Counted from the first letter of the stretch, positions 22,791-31,191 are shown. The stretch: DNA of 38,624 nucleotides from Mycobacterium sp. (GCA_020438905.1 JAGQTQ010000073.1:1-38624); one strand, 5' to 3'. Notes: generated by a model from the letters alone, not told the origin. Numbers and translations: made by a program.

Positions 22791-22811
22791 CGGTCTGTGT
22801 ACGATTCGGCC

Positions 22812-22832
22812 ATGCCCGGAGCCGCATCGTGA
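22812..22832 (+). CDS. Six-residue leaderless leader ORF (MPGAAS)
   Basis: TACGAT at 22800-22805 lies 6 nt before ATG 22812. The frame has six codons and its TGA overlaps GTG 22829 of the regulator (GTGA). Translation starting at the leaderless ATG could hand over to the regulator, which has no ribosome site of its own. Confidence 0.4.
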   Translation: MPGAAS

Positions 22833-23569
22833 GCCGCACGGGGGCAGGCGCGGCCCTGCGAGCACTGCGGGAATCGCGTGACTGGTCGCTGGCGGATCTG
22901 GCGGCGGCGACCGGAGTCAGCATCATGGGGTTGAGCTACCTGGAACGTGGCGCTCGCAAACCACACAAAGGCACAGTTCAAAAGGTTGAAAACGGTCTCG
23001 GACTGCCGCCGGGTACCTACTCTCGGCTGCTGGCCGCCGATGATCCCAAGGCCGAATTGGCCCAGTTGACGGTAGCCGCGGGGTCCGAGCAGCCGCGCCG
23101 TTCAGGCTCCGGCCCCGTGGTGGTCACCCGTCACAGCGACGCCGACGTTCTCGAGGCGCACGCCCAAGCGCACATAGATTCGCTCAACTCGTTGATCGAG
23201 CATCTGCCGACGGAGACCTCAAACGAATACGAGACATATATTCTTTCCGTGATCGGACAGTGCGTGACCGCCGAGATGCTGACCGCCAACTCCTGGCGGG
23301 TGGCCGTCAATGCCGGAGCTGAGACCACCGGTCGATTGATGGCCCAGCTCAGGACTCTCGAGGACATCCGCACCCGGCTCCTCGGGCGGATGCCGTCCGG
23401 CATCGGCTCCCGGTTCGATCAGGCGTGCCGGAGCAGCGGCCTGCCGGCAATGGTCATCGCGGGCCTGCTGGGGGTCAGCCACGAGGAGATGTGGGACATT
23501 CGCAATCGTGGGCGGATTCCGCCCGGTGTGCTTCCCCGGGTGCGGGCGTTCGTCGAGGCCCAGGCGTGA
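22829..23569 (+). CDS. XRE-family regulator (Rv0023-like)
   Basis: A 246-residue protein. Residues 7-60 are a lambda-repressor-type helix-turn-helix (LRALRESRDWSLADLAAATG, then VSIMGLSYLERGARKPHKGT). The middle is helical, and a second helix-turn-helix-like segment sits near the end (SGLPAMVIAGLLGVSHEEMW). It is divergent from whiB5 and heads a compact operon; the stop overlaps the NlpC/P60 gene start by four bases. I infer that it controls this operon through the palindromes upstream. The Rv0023 match is from gene order and length. Confidence 0.75.
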   Translation: MSRTGAGAALRALRESRDWSLADLAAATGVSIMGLSYLERGARKPHKGTVQKVENGLGLPPGTYSRLLAADDPKAELAQLTVAAGSEQPRRSGSGPVVVTRHSDADVLEAHAQAHIDSLNSLIEHLPTETSNEYETYILSVIGQCVTAEMLTANSWRVAVNAGAETTGRLMAQLRTLEDIRTRLLGRMPSGIGSRFDQACRSSGLPAMVIAGLLGVSHEEMWDIRNRGRIPPGVLPRVRAFVEAQA

Positions 23570-24363
23570 CCGGCGAACTGCAGATCCTGAGCCGCGCGCA
23601 CGCGCTGTTCCCCGAGGCCGGGGACGCCGGCTCGCTGGGAGGTCAAGCCGCTCCGACGTCCGGCGTCACCCAGTCCGCGGGCGGCGCGATGGTCCCCGCC
23701 TACCACGCACTAAGCGCAGACCGTCAAGCTGACGTGCAGGGTGCCGGAAGGGTCGATGCGGAGGTGAGCGGCATCCTTGAACGTGCTCGCCGCGACCACC
23801 TCGAGGCCCGCCGCAGCACCGCGGCCGTGCTGGCGGCGGCCCAGTCCGACGCCGGAACCGTGCCCGACAACCCGATTGCGGCGCGGGAGTTGTTGCGCCG
23901 CAGGGTCCACCGACTGCGCGTTCAGCGGGCCCACGTGGTGGCCGCACGCCGGCGCGCGGCGCGGCGGCGGGCCGCTCTGCGTCGGCTGCGCTACCGGATT
24001 TCCGGACGTCCGGCGGCGGCGCGGGACGGACGTTCGGCGGTCGCGGTACGGGCGGCGCTGGGCAAGCTGGGCCGGCCCTACATCTGGGGGGCCACCGGGC
24101 CCGACAGCTTTGATTGCTCGGGCCTGGTGCAGTGGGCCTACGCGCAGGCCGGGGTGCCGCTGCGCCGCACCACCTACGAACAGATCCTCGACGGCGTCCC
24201 GGTCGCCCCGTCCCGTGTTCGGGCCGGGGATCTGGTGTTCCCGCACACCGGTCACGTCCAGATGGCAATCGGCGGCGGCCTGGTCGTGGAGGCGCCCCAC
24301 GCCGGTGCGACGGTGCAGATCAGCCGGCTGGGGCCGGCCGTCGCGATCCGGCGGCCGGTGTAG
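23566..24363 (+). CDS. NlpC/P60 peptidoglycan hydrolase (Rv0024-like)
   Basis: GTG 23566 gives 265 residues. The first ~150 are helical and Arg/Ala-rich (RARRDHLEARRSTAAVLAAA, VVAARRRAARRRAALRRLRY). The C-terminal NlpC/P60 domain has GRPYIWGATGPDSFDCSGLV with Cys184, then T-G-H-V-Q-M-A-I with His230, and a third polar residue His245. Such enzymes cut the D-Glu-mDAP bond in peptidoglycan. No signal peptide is visible, so export by another route, perhaps type VII secretion, is possible given the EspC-like gene in the operon. Confidence 0.8.
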   Translation: MTGELQILSRAHALFPEAGDAGSLGGQAAPTSGVTQSAGGAMVPAYHALSADRQADVQGAGRVDAEVSGILERARRDHLEARRSTAAVLAAAQSDAGTVPDNPIAARELLRRRVHRLRVQRAHVVAARRRAARRRAALRRLRYRISGRPAAARDGRSAVAVRAALGKLGRPYIWGATGPDSFDCSGLVQWAYAQAGVPLRRTTYEQILDGVPVAPSRVRAGDLVFPHTGHVQMAIGGGLVVEAPHAGATVQISRLGPAVAIRRPV

Positions 24364-24432
24364 GGAACCGGCGCCGCGAAACCGTGGGCGCTGAGTTGTC
24401 CTCCGCAAGGGGCCGTCGGTACGGTCAACCAT

Positions 24433-24765
24433 ATGGCGGGGGAGACGGGGGAGACGCTGCAGTCGGCGGCTGCGGCGCTGTTTGCCCGCGATGCCGAACT
24501 CGGCGCGGCTGACCGGGTGTTGGCCGATGTCGTCGCCTCGGCGTACCGGGCGGCAGCGGAATCGATCAGCCGTATCGAGTCCATCCGCGGCGAGATCGAG
24601 GCGGCCGCATCAGAGCGGTCCGTCGACCACCCGGCCGCCGGCCGTGAACTCAGCCGATTCCTCATCGCCGGGCAACGGGAAATCGCCGCCATCGTCGCCG
24701 ATGCACAGAAATCGGCGCAGTCGAAAACCGTTGTGCTCCAGCAGCTAATGCAGCGCTATCAGTAA
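24433..24765 (+). CDS. DUF4226-type protein (Rv0025-like)
   Basis: A 110-residue, all-helical protein starting at ATG 24433. The sequence AALFARDAELGAADRVLADV with HPAAGRELSRFLIAGQREIA and a final S-K-T-V-V-L-Q-Q-L-M-Q-R-Y fits the mycobacterial DUF4226 group. The same C-terminal pattern recurs inside the next gene, so the two are paralogous. No signal peptide or membrane segment. Confidence 0.65.
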   Translation: MAGETGETLQSAAAALFARDAELGAADRVLADVVASAYRAAAESISRIESIRGEIEAAASERSVDHPAAGRELSRFLIAGQREIAAIVADAQKSAQSKTVVLQQLMQRYQ

Positions 24766-24852
24766 TCCGCAGCGGGTTGATCTGTTCAGCGGCAATGGTG
24801 AATTGTCGGTCGCTGCGGGGCTGTCTAGAGTCACCGGCATGGGAGGCGAACG

Positions 24853-26310
24853 GTGGCCACGCACCACGATCTGCTCGACGCAATAGCGCGGGTCAGGGCG
24901 GCCACCGGTGATCCGGACGGCTGGAAGACGGGACTTTCCGGCGCGGACATCGCGGTGGTGACCAACCCGTTGAGCCCGCCGGGCTCGTTTGCTGCAGTGA
25001 TTGCCAAGATGATCGCCACCCACCCCGCGGCGTTTCAGCCCTCGCCGCCGGCCGAGAACGCGACGGCGCCACCGGCTCGTTCCGAGGGAACGGCCGCAGA
25101 GGCCATCCGGGACGCCGAATCCGCCCTCGGACAACAGAAGACGACTGCCGCGCAGGTGGACCTCCGCGTGGTGACGGCGGTCCTCAACGCACATTCCAAC
25201 CATGCCGACGGTATTGGTGAACTTGCCCGGCTGCAGCGTGACATCGAGGGCGCGGTGGCATCCCGCTCCGACTTGGACACCCCGGCGGGAGCCCGTGCCT
25301 TCCAGCGCTATCTGATCGACAAGATGCGCGATATCCGGGCGGTCGTCGAAACCGCCGGATTGGACTCCACCTCCAAAGCGGCGCTGGCCTTGGCGCTGGC
25401 CGACCTGTACGCCGCCTCCGGACCGCCGCCGGCTGCGATGGAGTCGAGACCGGAGAGCACTGATGAGGAGTCACGGTCGGCGGGTGAGTCCCCGAAGGGT
25501 AGGCCGCCGGGCGGAGTTCCCGAGCCCACCGACGACGAACGTTCCGACACCGACGGCCGGCCCGGGTCGGCGCCGGGAAACCTCCCAGTGGCTGATCCGC
25601 TGGCCGGATTCGACGACGACCCCGGACTTCTGGTGCCGCCCGACCCGGTGATGGCGACCAACCCGCCGGGCATGCCGCCCGCGGCGATGACCCCGCAGGC
25701 TGGATGGGGCGGTGGATTCCCGTCCGGAACGGGTTTCGGTGGCGGGATGCCGGCCTCGCCGCTGCCCCCGGTGCCGAACCTACTTAGCGATTCCCTGTCC
25801 CGCGAACCGTTGCTCGACCCGCTTGCGAACCCTCCGCGCTCAGAGCCCGAACCGACGGTGGAACAGACGCCGGAGGATGTCGACGTCGAGGTCCCCGACG
25901 AGGAGCCCACGCTCGAGGACACGACCACCGTTCGGTTGCCGGACGGAGAGATCGTCACCGCTGCGAGCCCGGAACTTGCCGAGGCGATCTCTGCCGCGGT
26001 CGCCGGTACGCCCATCCCGGAGGCCTTCGACCGGCAGGGCATCACGATCCCGAACCCCGGCAGTCCGGTCGCCGACCCGCTGGCGCCCGAGAGCCTGATT
26101 CCCGGGGATATCGGAGTCTTCACCGACCGGCATGCCGTGGCGCTCGGCAACGGCAAAGGGTTGCTTGATCAGCAAATCCAACCCCTTGCTGCTATGTCGG
26201 GCCCAACCTTCCTAGGCTGGCAACATCCGCCGGCGCCGCGGGAACAGATGTCGACCACCAGCCCGCCGGTTCAGACGGCCCCGTCCGGAGGAGGATTGCG
26301 TAATGACTGA
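24853..26310 (+). CDS. Large DUF4226-domain protein (Rv0026-like)
   Basis: GTG 24853 follows GGGAGG at 24841-24846 and gives 485 residues. Residues 1-60 (HHDLLDAIARVRAATGDPDG...) form one small domain; 75-190 form the DUF4226-like helical domain, ending with AGARAFQRYLIDKMRDIRAV and a dipeptide-rich linker. About 200 residues of Pro/Glu/Asp-rich linker follow. The last 110 residues form a compact domain (RLPDGEIVTAASPELAEAIS, later PGDIGVFTDRHAVALGNGKG, FLGWQHPP). The Gly-Asp and Asp-Arg-His strands vaguely recall an NlpC-type half without Cys. The stop overlaps the next ATG by 8 bases. Confidence 0.7.
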   Translation: MATHHDLLDAIARVRAATGDPDGWKTGLSGADIAVVTNPLSPPGSFAAVIAKMIATHPAAFQPSPPAENATAPPARSEGTAAEAIRDAESALGQQKTTAAQVDLRVVTAVLNAHSNHADGIGELARLQRDIEGAVASRSDLDTPAGARAFQRYLIDKMRDIRAVVETAGLDSTSKAALALALADLYAASGPPPAAMESRPESTDEESRSAGESPKGRPPGGVPEPTDDERSDTDGRPGSAPGNLPVADPLAGFDDDPGLLVPPDPVMATNPPGMPPAAMTPQAGWGGGFPSGTGFGGGMPASPLPPVPNLLSDSLSREPLLDPLANPPRSEPEPTVEQTPEDVDVEVPDEEPTLEDTTTVRLPDGEIVTAASPELAEAISAAVAGTPIPEAFDRQGITIPNPGSPVADPLAPESLIPGDIGVFTDRHAVALGNGKGLLDQQIQPLAAMSGPTFLGWQHPPAPREQMSTTSPPVQTAPSGGGLRND

Positions 26311-26620
26311 ACGGCTCAACGTGGTGCCCGAGGAACTGCGCCGGGCCGCCGGCGAACACCGGCGGGCCGCCGAGCAGCTGGCGGCAGCGCCCTCGGCCAA
26401 CGCTGCGGTGATGGCCACCCTGGAGTCGCTGGGTCCGGTCTTCGCCGAACTGCGCGACGCCGGGCGGGCCCTGCTCGACGAGCGCCGGGTCTGCTACGAA
26501 CAGCAGGCCGCGGCGCACGCCGATCTCGCCGAGCGGCTCAGCCGTGCCGCGGACGTTTGGGAGCAACAGGACGCCGACGGCGCCCACCGTCTGCGCGCGG
26601 TCACCGAGGACAGCCGGTGA
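26303..26620 (+). CDS. EspC-like type VII secretion-associated protein (Rv0027-like)
   Basis: A 105-residue helical-hairpin protein: LNVVPEELRRAAGEHRRAAE at the N-terminus is the pattern of the T7SS EspC family (L-x-V-x-P-x-x-L-R-x-x-A-x-x-H), followed by a second long helix (AQQ...HADLAERLSRAADVWEQQDA). Family members are secreted by ESX systems or help secretion. No ESX core genes lie in this window. Confidence 0.7.
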   Translation: MTERLNVVPEELRRAAGEHRRAAEQLAAAPSANAAVMATLESLGPVFAELRDAGRALLDERRVCYEQQAAAHADLAERLSRAADVWEQQDADGAHRLRAVTEDSR

Positions 26621-26910
26621 GCCAGCCCGATCCCGAGTTCGACGCCGTCCATCCCGGCGGTCACCTGCTGTTTCGCTCCTGTCCCGGCGGCTATCTGCAC
26701 AGCGTGGTGTTGTCCGCGCCCGCGTTGGACGGCGGGGCCGAGGCCCTCGCGACCGCGGTGCTTCGAGCGGCTGAGGTCTCCCACTTGCGGGCGGTCATGC
26801 GGATCCGCCAGGAGATCATCGAGGCCGGATTCACCCCGACAGCGGAACTGCCCACGCCCGCGGACCTCGACATCGCCGAGACCGCACTGCGGGACAGTCG
26901 ACTCGGCTAG
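26617..26910 (+). CDS. DUF2694-like protein (Rv0028-like)
   Basis: GTG 26617 overlaps the preceding stop by four bases and gives 97 residues: FDAVHPGGHLLFRSCPGGYL, then SVVLSAPALDGGAEALATAV and a C-terminal helical part. The alpha/beta pattern agrees with what I recall of DUF2694, found beside EspC-like genes in mycobacteria. It probably works with the EspC-like protein; the function is unknown. Confidence 0.6.
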   Translation: MSQPDPEFDAVHPGGHLLFRSCPGGYLHSVVLSAPALDGGAEALATAVLRAAEVSHLRAVMRIRQEIIEAGFTPTAELPTPADLDIAETALRDSRLG

Positions 26911-27044
26911 CGCGGCGCTTCGCCGCCGGCCGTCGTGCGCAGCTCCTCGGGCGGCGAGACGGGGTGATGCCCGAACAGGTCACGGGCACGTTGCAGCAGC
27001 GCCCGCACCTCGTCGAGTTGTTGCTGCAGCATCGACTCACCCAT
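26907..27044 (-). CDS. Possible 45-residue protein, leaderless
   Basis: The minus strand has ATG 27044 with TAGCGT at 27056-27051, 6 nt upstream. It encodes MGESMLQQQLDEVRALLQRA, then R-D-L-F-G-H-H-P-V-S-P-P-E-E-L-R and a short tail. An amphipathic helix is clear. The stop overlaps that of the DUF2694-like gene by 3 bases (CTAG). It was below the usual length cutoff; no family recognised. Confidence 0.45.
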   Translation of the reverse strand: MGESMLQQQLDEVRALLQRARDLFGHHPVSPPEELRTTAGGEAPR

Positions 27045-27099
27045 GTGTCCACGCTAACCGGGCCACCTGACCGGCACAATTCACCCGCGGGTGTCGCGC

Positions 27100-28335
27100 T
27101 CAGCCGCGCGGGATCTCGGCGTTGATCCGGTCCAGCAGGGCGCCGTACCGGGAGGCCTGAGGATGGCGGCCGGGCTTGCCGCTGCTGACGATTCCGACCG
27201 ACGCGGCGCGCTGCGGATCCGCCCAGACCGCGATATTGGTCAGCCCGGTATGGCCGAAGGCGGCCGGCGCGTTTCTGCCGAACGGGCCGAAACGCCTGGA
27301 GCCCAACATGTAACCGGTTCCCCAGCGCAGCGGCATCAGCCCCGTTGCGACATCGGGCCGCAGCCGTCGGCACTCCCGGGTAGCGGCCCGTAGCGTCTCC
27401 GGCCGCATCACCCGCACGTCGTCGAGTTCGCCGCCGCGGCGCAGCATCTCGGCGAAGCGGGACAACTCGTCGGCTGTCGACACCGTGCTCGACGACGGCA
27501 CCACGCTGGTGAGAAACATCGGGGTGTTGGAGAACGGGATGATCCGCTGCATGCTCCCGCCCAGGGCGATCTTCAATGCGGCGGCCGCTGGGGCGGGCAG
27601 CGGTTTCCCGGTGACATGACTGGGCGCCACCAACGGCACGTCGGCCTCGGCCACACCGTAGTTGGTCCACCGGAAGCCCAGGGGTTCGAGTATCTCGGTG
27701 GCGAGGATCTCTCGGATGTCGCGGCCGGTGGCGGCGGAGACGATCTCGCGCACCAGTGGCCCCCACGTCACGCCGTGGTAGATGTGCATCAGCCCCGGCG
27801 GATGGAGGGGCTTGAGCTCGCCGAGTTTCTCCCGCGCGTAGGCGCTGTCGTTCATCCGCTTCAGATCCGGGCGCGGTCCGGTGGCCAGCGGGACCCCGGC
27901 GCTGTGGGTCATCACATGCCGGATGGTGGTGCGTTCCTTGCCGTGCCCGGTGTAGCGGGGCAGGTAATCGCAGACCCGGTCATCGAGGGAGAAGGTTCCG
28001 CGTTCGACGAGCATGTGCACCACCGTGGTGGTGATCGCCTTGGCGGCCGAATACACGCAATACGGCGTGCCGGTGGTCACCGGAACGCGTTCGGCGTCCG
28101 GGGGATCGGCGGGACCGTTGCCCCGGGCGTGACCGATGGCCCGGTTGAGCACCACCTGGCCGTCGTAGCGGATGCACACCTGGATCGCCGGGTGCATCCC
28201 CGCGGAATACCAGTGTCGCGCTGCCGCCCAGATCCGGTCGGCGGCGCCGGGGGAGAGGCCACCGGGATGTTCGGCGCCGATGTCGGTGACGGTGTCGAGA
28301 TCGGCGGGAACCCGGACGCCGCCGGTCGGCGTCAC
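27100..28335 (-). CDS. Beta-lactamase-fold serine hydrolase / esterase
   Basis: A 411-residue protein of the class C beta-lactamase / family VIII esterase group. Catalytic elements are Ser96-x-x-Lys99 (CVYSAAKAITT), a Tyr motif in M-H-I-Y-H-G-V-T-W-G, and a final H-T-G (FGHTGLTNIAVW). In mycobacteria such proteins (LipE and LipL groups) hydrolyse short-chain esters. No signal peptide is visible. Its ATG overlaps the nitrobindin stop by four bases, so both are one operon. Confidence 0.85.
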   Translation of the reverse strand: MTPTGGVRVPADLDTVTDIGAEHPGGLSPGAADRIWAAARHWYSAGMHPAIQVCIRYDGQVVLNRAIGHARGNGPADPPDAERVPVTTGTPYCVYSAAKAITTTVVHMLVERGTFSLDDRVCDYLPRYTGHGKERTTIRHVMTHSAGVPLATGPRPDLKRMNDSAYAREKLGELKPLHPPGLMHIYHGVTWGPLVREIVSAATGRDIREILATEILEPLGFRWTNYGVAEADVPLVAPSHVTGKPLPAPAAAALKIALGGSMQRIIPFSNTPMFLTSVVPSSSTVSTADELSRFAEMLRRGGELDDVRVMRPETLRAATRECRRLRPDVATGLMPLRWGTGYMLGSRRFGPFGRNAPAAFGHTGLTNIAVWADPQRAASVGIVSSGKPGRHPQASRYGALLDRINAEIPRG

Positions 28336-28811
28336 GGCCGGCGGTGCAGGGTCGCGCTGAGATGGTGTTGCAGCGGCTGGCCAACCGCGCCCATCTCCAG
28401 GGTGTAGCGCAGCTCGTCCGCGGCGACCCGGATCGAACGGACCACGGCCGAGACCTGTTTGGCCGTCGCGGTGAGCCCCACGGTGGTGGACCGGGCGTCG
28501 ATCGTCAGTTCCAGGCCGTTGGTGACGACGGTGCCCTCGTCGACCTCGGTGACTCCGGTGGGCTGCGCGATCACCAGTTCGATCCGGCCCTGCGAGGGCA
28601 TCCGGATGTAGCCGGTCTCGGCGTGCAGCGGCGACCCGTCCTCGGCGCGGGTCCGCTGGGAGTAGGTGAGGAACGGCTTTCCGGTGTGGCCGATGTCGAC
28701 CTCCTCGGTGTAGCCGAACGCCTCGATGGTCGGGTAGTCACCGGATCCGCGGCCGGACCAGTTGCCGAGCAGTGGTGCCAGCGCCGCGACGGCGGGGTGC
28801 AGATCAGGCAT
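28332..28811 (-). CDS. Nitrobindin-type heme protein (peroxynitrite isomerase)
   Basis: ATG 28811 gives 159 residues; TAGCGT ends 7 nt upstream, so the mRNA may be leaderless. The beta-barrel signature L-L-G-N-W-S-G-R-G-S-G-D-Y-P-T-I and the C-terminal QPLQHHLSATLHR, holding the proximal heme His, mark a nitrobindin like Rv2717c. Such proteins bind ferric heme and isomerise peroxynitrite to nitrate. The start at 28856 listed by the longest frame has no supporting signals. Confidence 0.85.
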   Translation of the reverse strand: MPDLHPAVAALAPLLGNWSGRGSGDYPTIEAFGYTEEVDIGHTGKPFLTYSQRTRAEDGSPLHAETGYIRMPSQGRIELVIAQPTGVTEVDEGTVVTNGLELTIDARSTTVGLTATAKQVSAVVRSIRVAADELRYTLEMGAVGQPLQHHLSATLHRRP

Positions 28812-28862
28812 GGCTGCCACGCTACGTGCCGGACGCGATAACGCCCCGTCGGCCACGCGGTC

Positions 28863-29498
28863 CTACGGTTTGATGGCCAGGGTCAGCAGATCCCAGACGC
28901 CCCGCGTCCACATCGGCCGGCGGACCCGGTGCTGGTCGGCGAGTGCGAAACCGGCTTCGGTGAACAGGGTCCGCAGCTGCTCGGGCGTGGGATTACCCGC
29001 GGGGCCGGACGTACCCTCGGAAAGCCGGCGCAGCACGGCGGGCATCGGCGGGCTGATGGTGCCCACCGCCGCCAACCCGCCCGGCGCGAGTACGCGGTGG
29101 AACTCCCGCAGCGCAGCCGGCTGGTCGAAGAAGTGGAACGCCGAGGTGCTCACCACGGCGTCCAGTGCACCGTCGTCGAAGGGCAGCTTCTCGGCGGGCG
29201 CTTTGAGCCAGCGCACGCGATCGGTGCGTGCCTTGGCCTGCTCGAGCATGCCGTCGGACATGTCGACCCCGTAGATCTCATCGGGATTCAGGTCCGTCTG
29301 GATCCGGGTGGCCATGATCCCGGTCCCGCAGGCGATATCGGCGATGCGGCGGGCCCCGTGCGCACGCAGTGCGGCGACCACCTCGTCCTGAACCGGAAGG
29401 TAAACCCAGCGCTGCAGGAACGGCAGGTCGTAGATCGGAGCGGCCAGCGTCCAGAAGCGGGTCACCGCATCGTTGAACTGCCGACCCGGTGCGCTCAT
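28863..29498 (-). CDS. Class I SAM-dependent methyltransferase
   Basis: A 211-residue UbiE/COQ5-like protein. Motif I is I-A-D-I-A-C-G-T-G-I, the acidic end of strand 2 is Y-G-V-D-M-S-D-G-M-L, motif II is F-D-D-G-A-L-D-A-V-V-S, and L-R-E-F-H-R-V-L-A-P-G-G follows. The substrate is not evident. It stands 50 bp upstream of the nitrobindin gene in the same direction and may share its transcript. Confidence 0.85.
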   Translation of the reverse strand: MSAPGRQFNDAVTRFWTLAAPIYDLPFLQRWVYLPVQDEVVAALRAHGARRIADIACGTGIMATRIQTDLNPDEIYGVDMSDGMLEQAKARTDRVRWLKAPAEKLPFDDGALDAVVSTSAFHFFDQPAALREFHRVLAPGGLAAVGTISPPMPAVLRRLSEGTSGPAGNPTPEQLRTLFTEAGFALADQHRVRRPMWTRGVWDLLTLAIKP

Positions 29499-29572
29499 GT
29501 CGATGCCTCTCCCGCTGCGGTGTGCCCAATCGGAGTATGGCAGGACCGGCTCCGGTGTGAGGGCTCCGGCGG

Positions 29573-29995
29573 TCAGCAGAGCCGACTGGTAGCGGTGCGG
29601 GCCAGCGCCGCGACCGCCGAGACGATGTTGGATGCGGTCGGCATGAGACCGTCGGGGTCACAGATCCGCAGCAGACGTGTCACCTCACGCCCGGGGACGA
29701 GGACCCAGTTCACGGCGTCGCGTGCACATCGGGCGTGCAGGCGGGTCAGCACGGAGTAGCCGGCGGTGCCGAAGAATTCCAGCCGGGAGAGGTCCAGCAC
29801 CAACTGCCGATAACCGTCCAGATGTCGGCCGATGGCCGCTTCGAGCTTGCGCGCATTTGCCGCGTCGATCTCGCCGAACCCGGCGATCAGTACGGCGGTG
29901 GCGCTGAGTTCCCGCGAACGGACCAGATCCGGCTCGGTTCCGGTGTCCACCGAGCGTGGGATGAACAGGGGCTTCGCGGTGTTGGCGACGAGCAT
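29573..29995 (-). CDS. STAS-domain protein (anti-sigma factor antagonist type)
   Basis: ATG 29995 has GGAGG 5 nt upstream and gives 140 residues. The STAS fold is seen in AVLIAGFGEIDAANARKLEA, then R-Q-L-V-L-D-L-S-R-L-E-F-F-G-T-A-G-Y and VNWVLVPGREVTRLLRICDP. In classical SpoIIAA-type antagonists the loop reads D-S-S-G with a phosphorylatable Ser; here it is G-T-A-G, so Thr may replace it or regulation may differ. No kinase or sigma gene is adjacent. Confidence 0.8.
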   Translation of the reverse strand: MLVANTAKPLFIPRSVDTGTEPDLVRSRELSATAVLIAGFGEIDAANARKLEAAIGRHLDGYRQLVLDLSRLEFFGTAGYSVLTRLHARCARDAVNWVLVPGREVTRLLRICDPDGLMPTASNIVSAVAALARTATSRLC

Positions 29996-30348
29996 GGAGA
30001 CCTCCGTCAATTGTGACCCGCAGAGCGATCACCCGCGCTCCGCTGGATTTACCGGGGCCTCGCCGCGTGCACAACCCCCCGCTGCGACGTCTCGGACGGC
30101 TGTGCACTCAACCTGAATGAAATCTATAACGAATTCCGTGGGCACGCTAGTGGCCACAGGCAACTCACAATTAAACAGTTCAGGCGGCATTTTATCATAT
30201 GGTGAGCTGGGCTAAATAATTGAATTTGGCATCGAGTATCAGTTTATCCAACGGTATCAGCAATGACGACCCATAATTTCTGCGGATTCCGTTGTCGGCA
30301 CCGCGGGCGTCCCCGCCTGACCGCCGGCCAGTATCGTCGGAGGGCACC
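29996..30348. other. AT-rich intergenic stretch upstream of the STAS and rhomboid genes
   Basis: About 340 bp between two divergent genes. The stretch 30110-30290 is much richer in A and T than anything nearby (AATCTATAAC, AATTAAACAG, TTTATCATAT, AAATAATTGAATTT). No gene is seen. It may hold both promoters, a binding site for AT-preferring nucleoid proteins (Lsr2), or foreign DNA. Confidence 0.45.
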
Positions 30349-31188
30349 ATGACCATGCCCTACCCGCCGCAGCCCCCTGCCGTCGCGCCGGCGTGCTACC
30401 GCCATCCCGATCGGCCTACCTACATCGGCTGTACCCGCTGCGGTCGGCCGGCCTGCCCGGAGTGCCTGCGCCCCGCCTCGGTGGGCCATCAGTGCCTGGA
30501 CTGCGTCCAGGCCGCCGCGCGCAGCGTGCCGCAGGTGCGGACCCCGGCCGGGGGCGTGCTGCGCACCGGAACCCCGGTCATCACCTACACGCTGATCGCG
30601 GTCAACGTCGCGCTGTTCGTTCTGGAGCAGGTATCCCCGCGTCTGCTCGGCCGGATGGCGCTGATTCCGTTCGCCGTCGCCGGCGGCGATTTCTACCGCC
30701 TGGTCACCTCGGCCTTCCTGCACTACGGGTTGCTGCACCTGCTCTTCAACATGTGGGCGCTCTACGTTCTCGGGCCGCCCCTCGAGGGGCACCTCGGACG
30801 GTTGCGTTACGGCGTCTTGTACGCGCTCAGTGCTCTGGGCGGTTCCGTGCTGGTGTACCTAATGTCGCCGATCAACGCGGCCACCGTCGGTGCCTCCGGG
30901 GCGATCTTCGGCCTTTTCGGGGCCACCTTCGTCGCCGCGCGCCGGCTACATCTCGATGTGCGCTGGCTCGTGACGCTCATCGCCATCAATCTGGTGATGA
31001 CCTTCACCATCCCCGGGATCAGCTGGCAGGGCCATATCGGCGGTCTGATCACCGGGGCCGCGGTGGCTGCGGCGTTCGTCTACGCCCCAAGGGCCAACCG
31101 CAATCTGGCGCAGGCCGGGGTGAGCATCGGATTGCTGGTCGTGTTCCTCGCTCTGATCGTCCTGCGCACCGCAGCCCTGACGGGCTGA
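30349..31188 (+). CDS. Rhomboid-family intramembrane protease with N-terminal zinc-finger-like segment
   Basis: ATG 30349 follows GGAGGG at 30339-30344 and gives 279 residues. The first 55 residues carry Cys/His pairs (CYRHPDRPTYIGCTRCGRPA, then C-x2-C-L and H-Q-C-L-D-C) like a B-box-type zinc finger. Six hydrophobic helices follow. Catalytic Ser183 is in V-G-A-S-G-A-I-F-G, His229 in W-Q-G-H-I-G-G-L, and H-L-L-F-N-M-W lies in helix 2. It should cleave single-pass membrane proteins inside the plasma membrane. Confidence 0.9.
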   Translation: MTMPYPPQPPAVAPACYRHPDRPTYIGCTRCGRPACPECLRPASVGHQCLDCVQAAARSVPQVRTPAGGVLRTGTPVITYTLIAVNVALFVLEQVSPRLLGRMALIPFAVAGGDFYRLVTSAFLHYGLLHLLFNMWALYVLGPPLEGHLGRLRYGVLYALSALGGSVLVYLMSPINAATVGASGAIFGLFGATFVAARRLHLDVRWLVTLIAINLVMTFTIPGISWQGHIGGLITGAAVAAAFVYAPRANRNLAQAGVSIGLLVVFLALIVLRTAALTG

Positions 31189-31191
31189 ATC

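Noticed and set aside
30010-30260. SigF-type promoter upstream of the STAS gene
   Set aside because: GTTT is present, but no GGGTAT-like -10 at the right distance was found.
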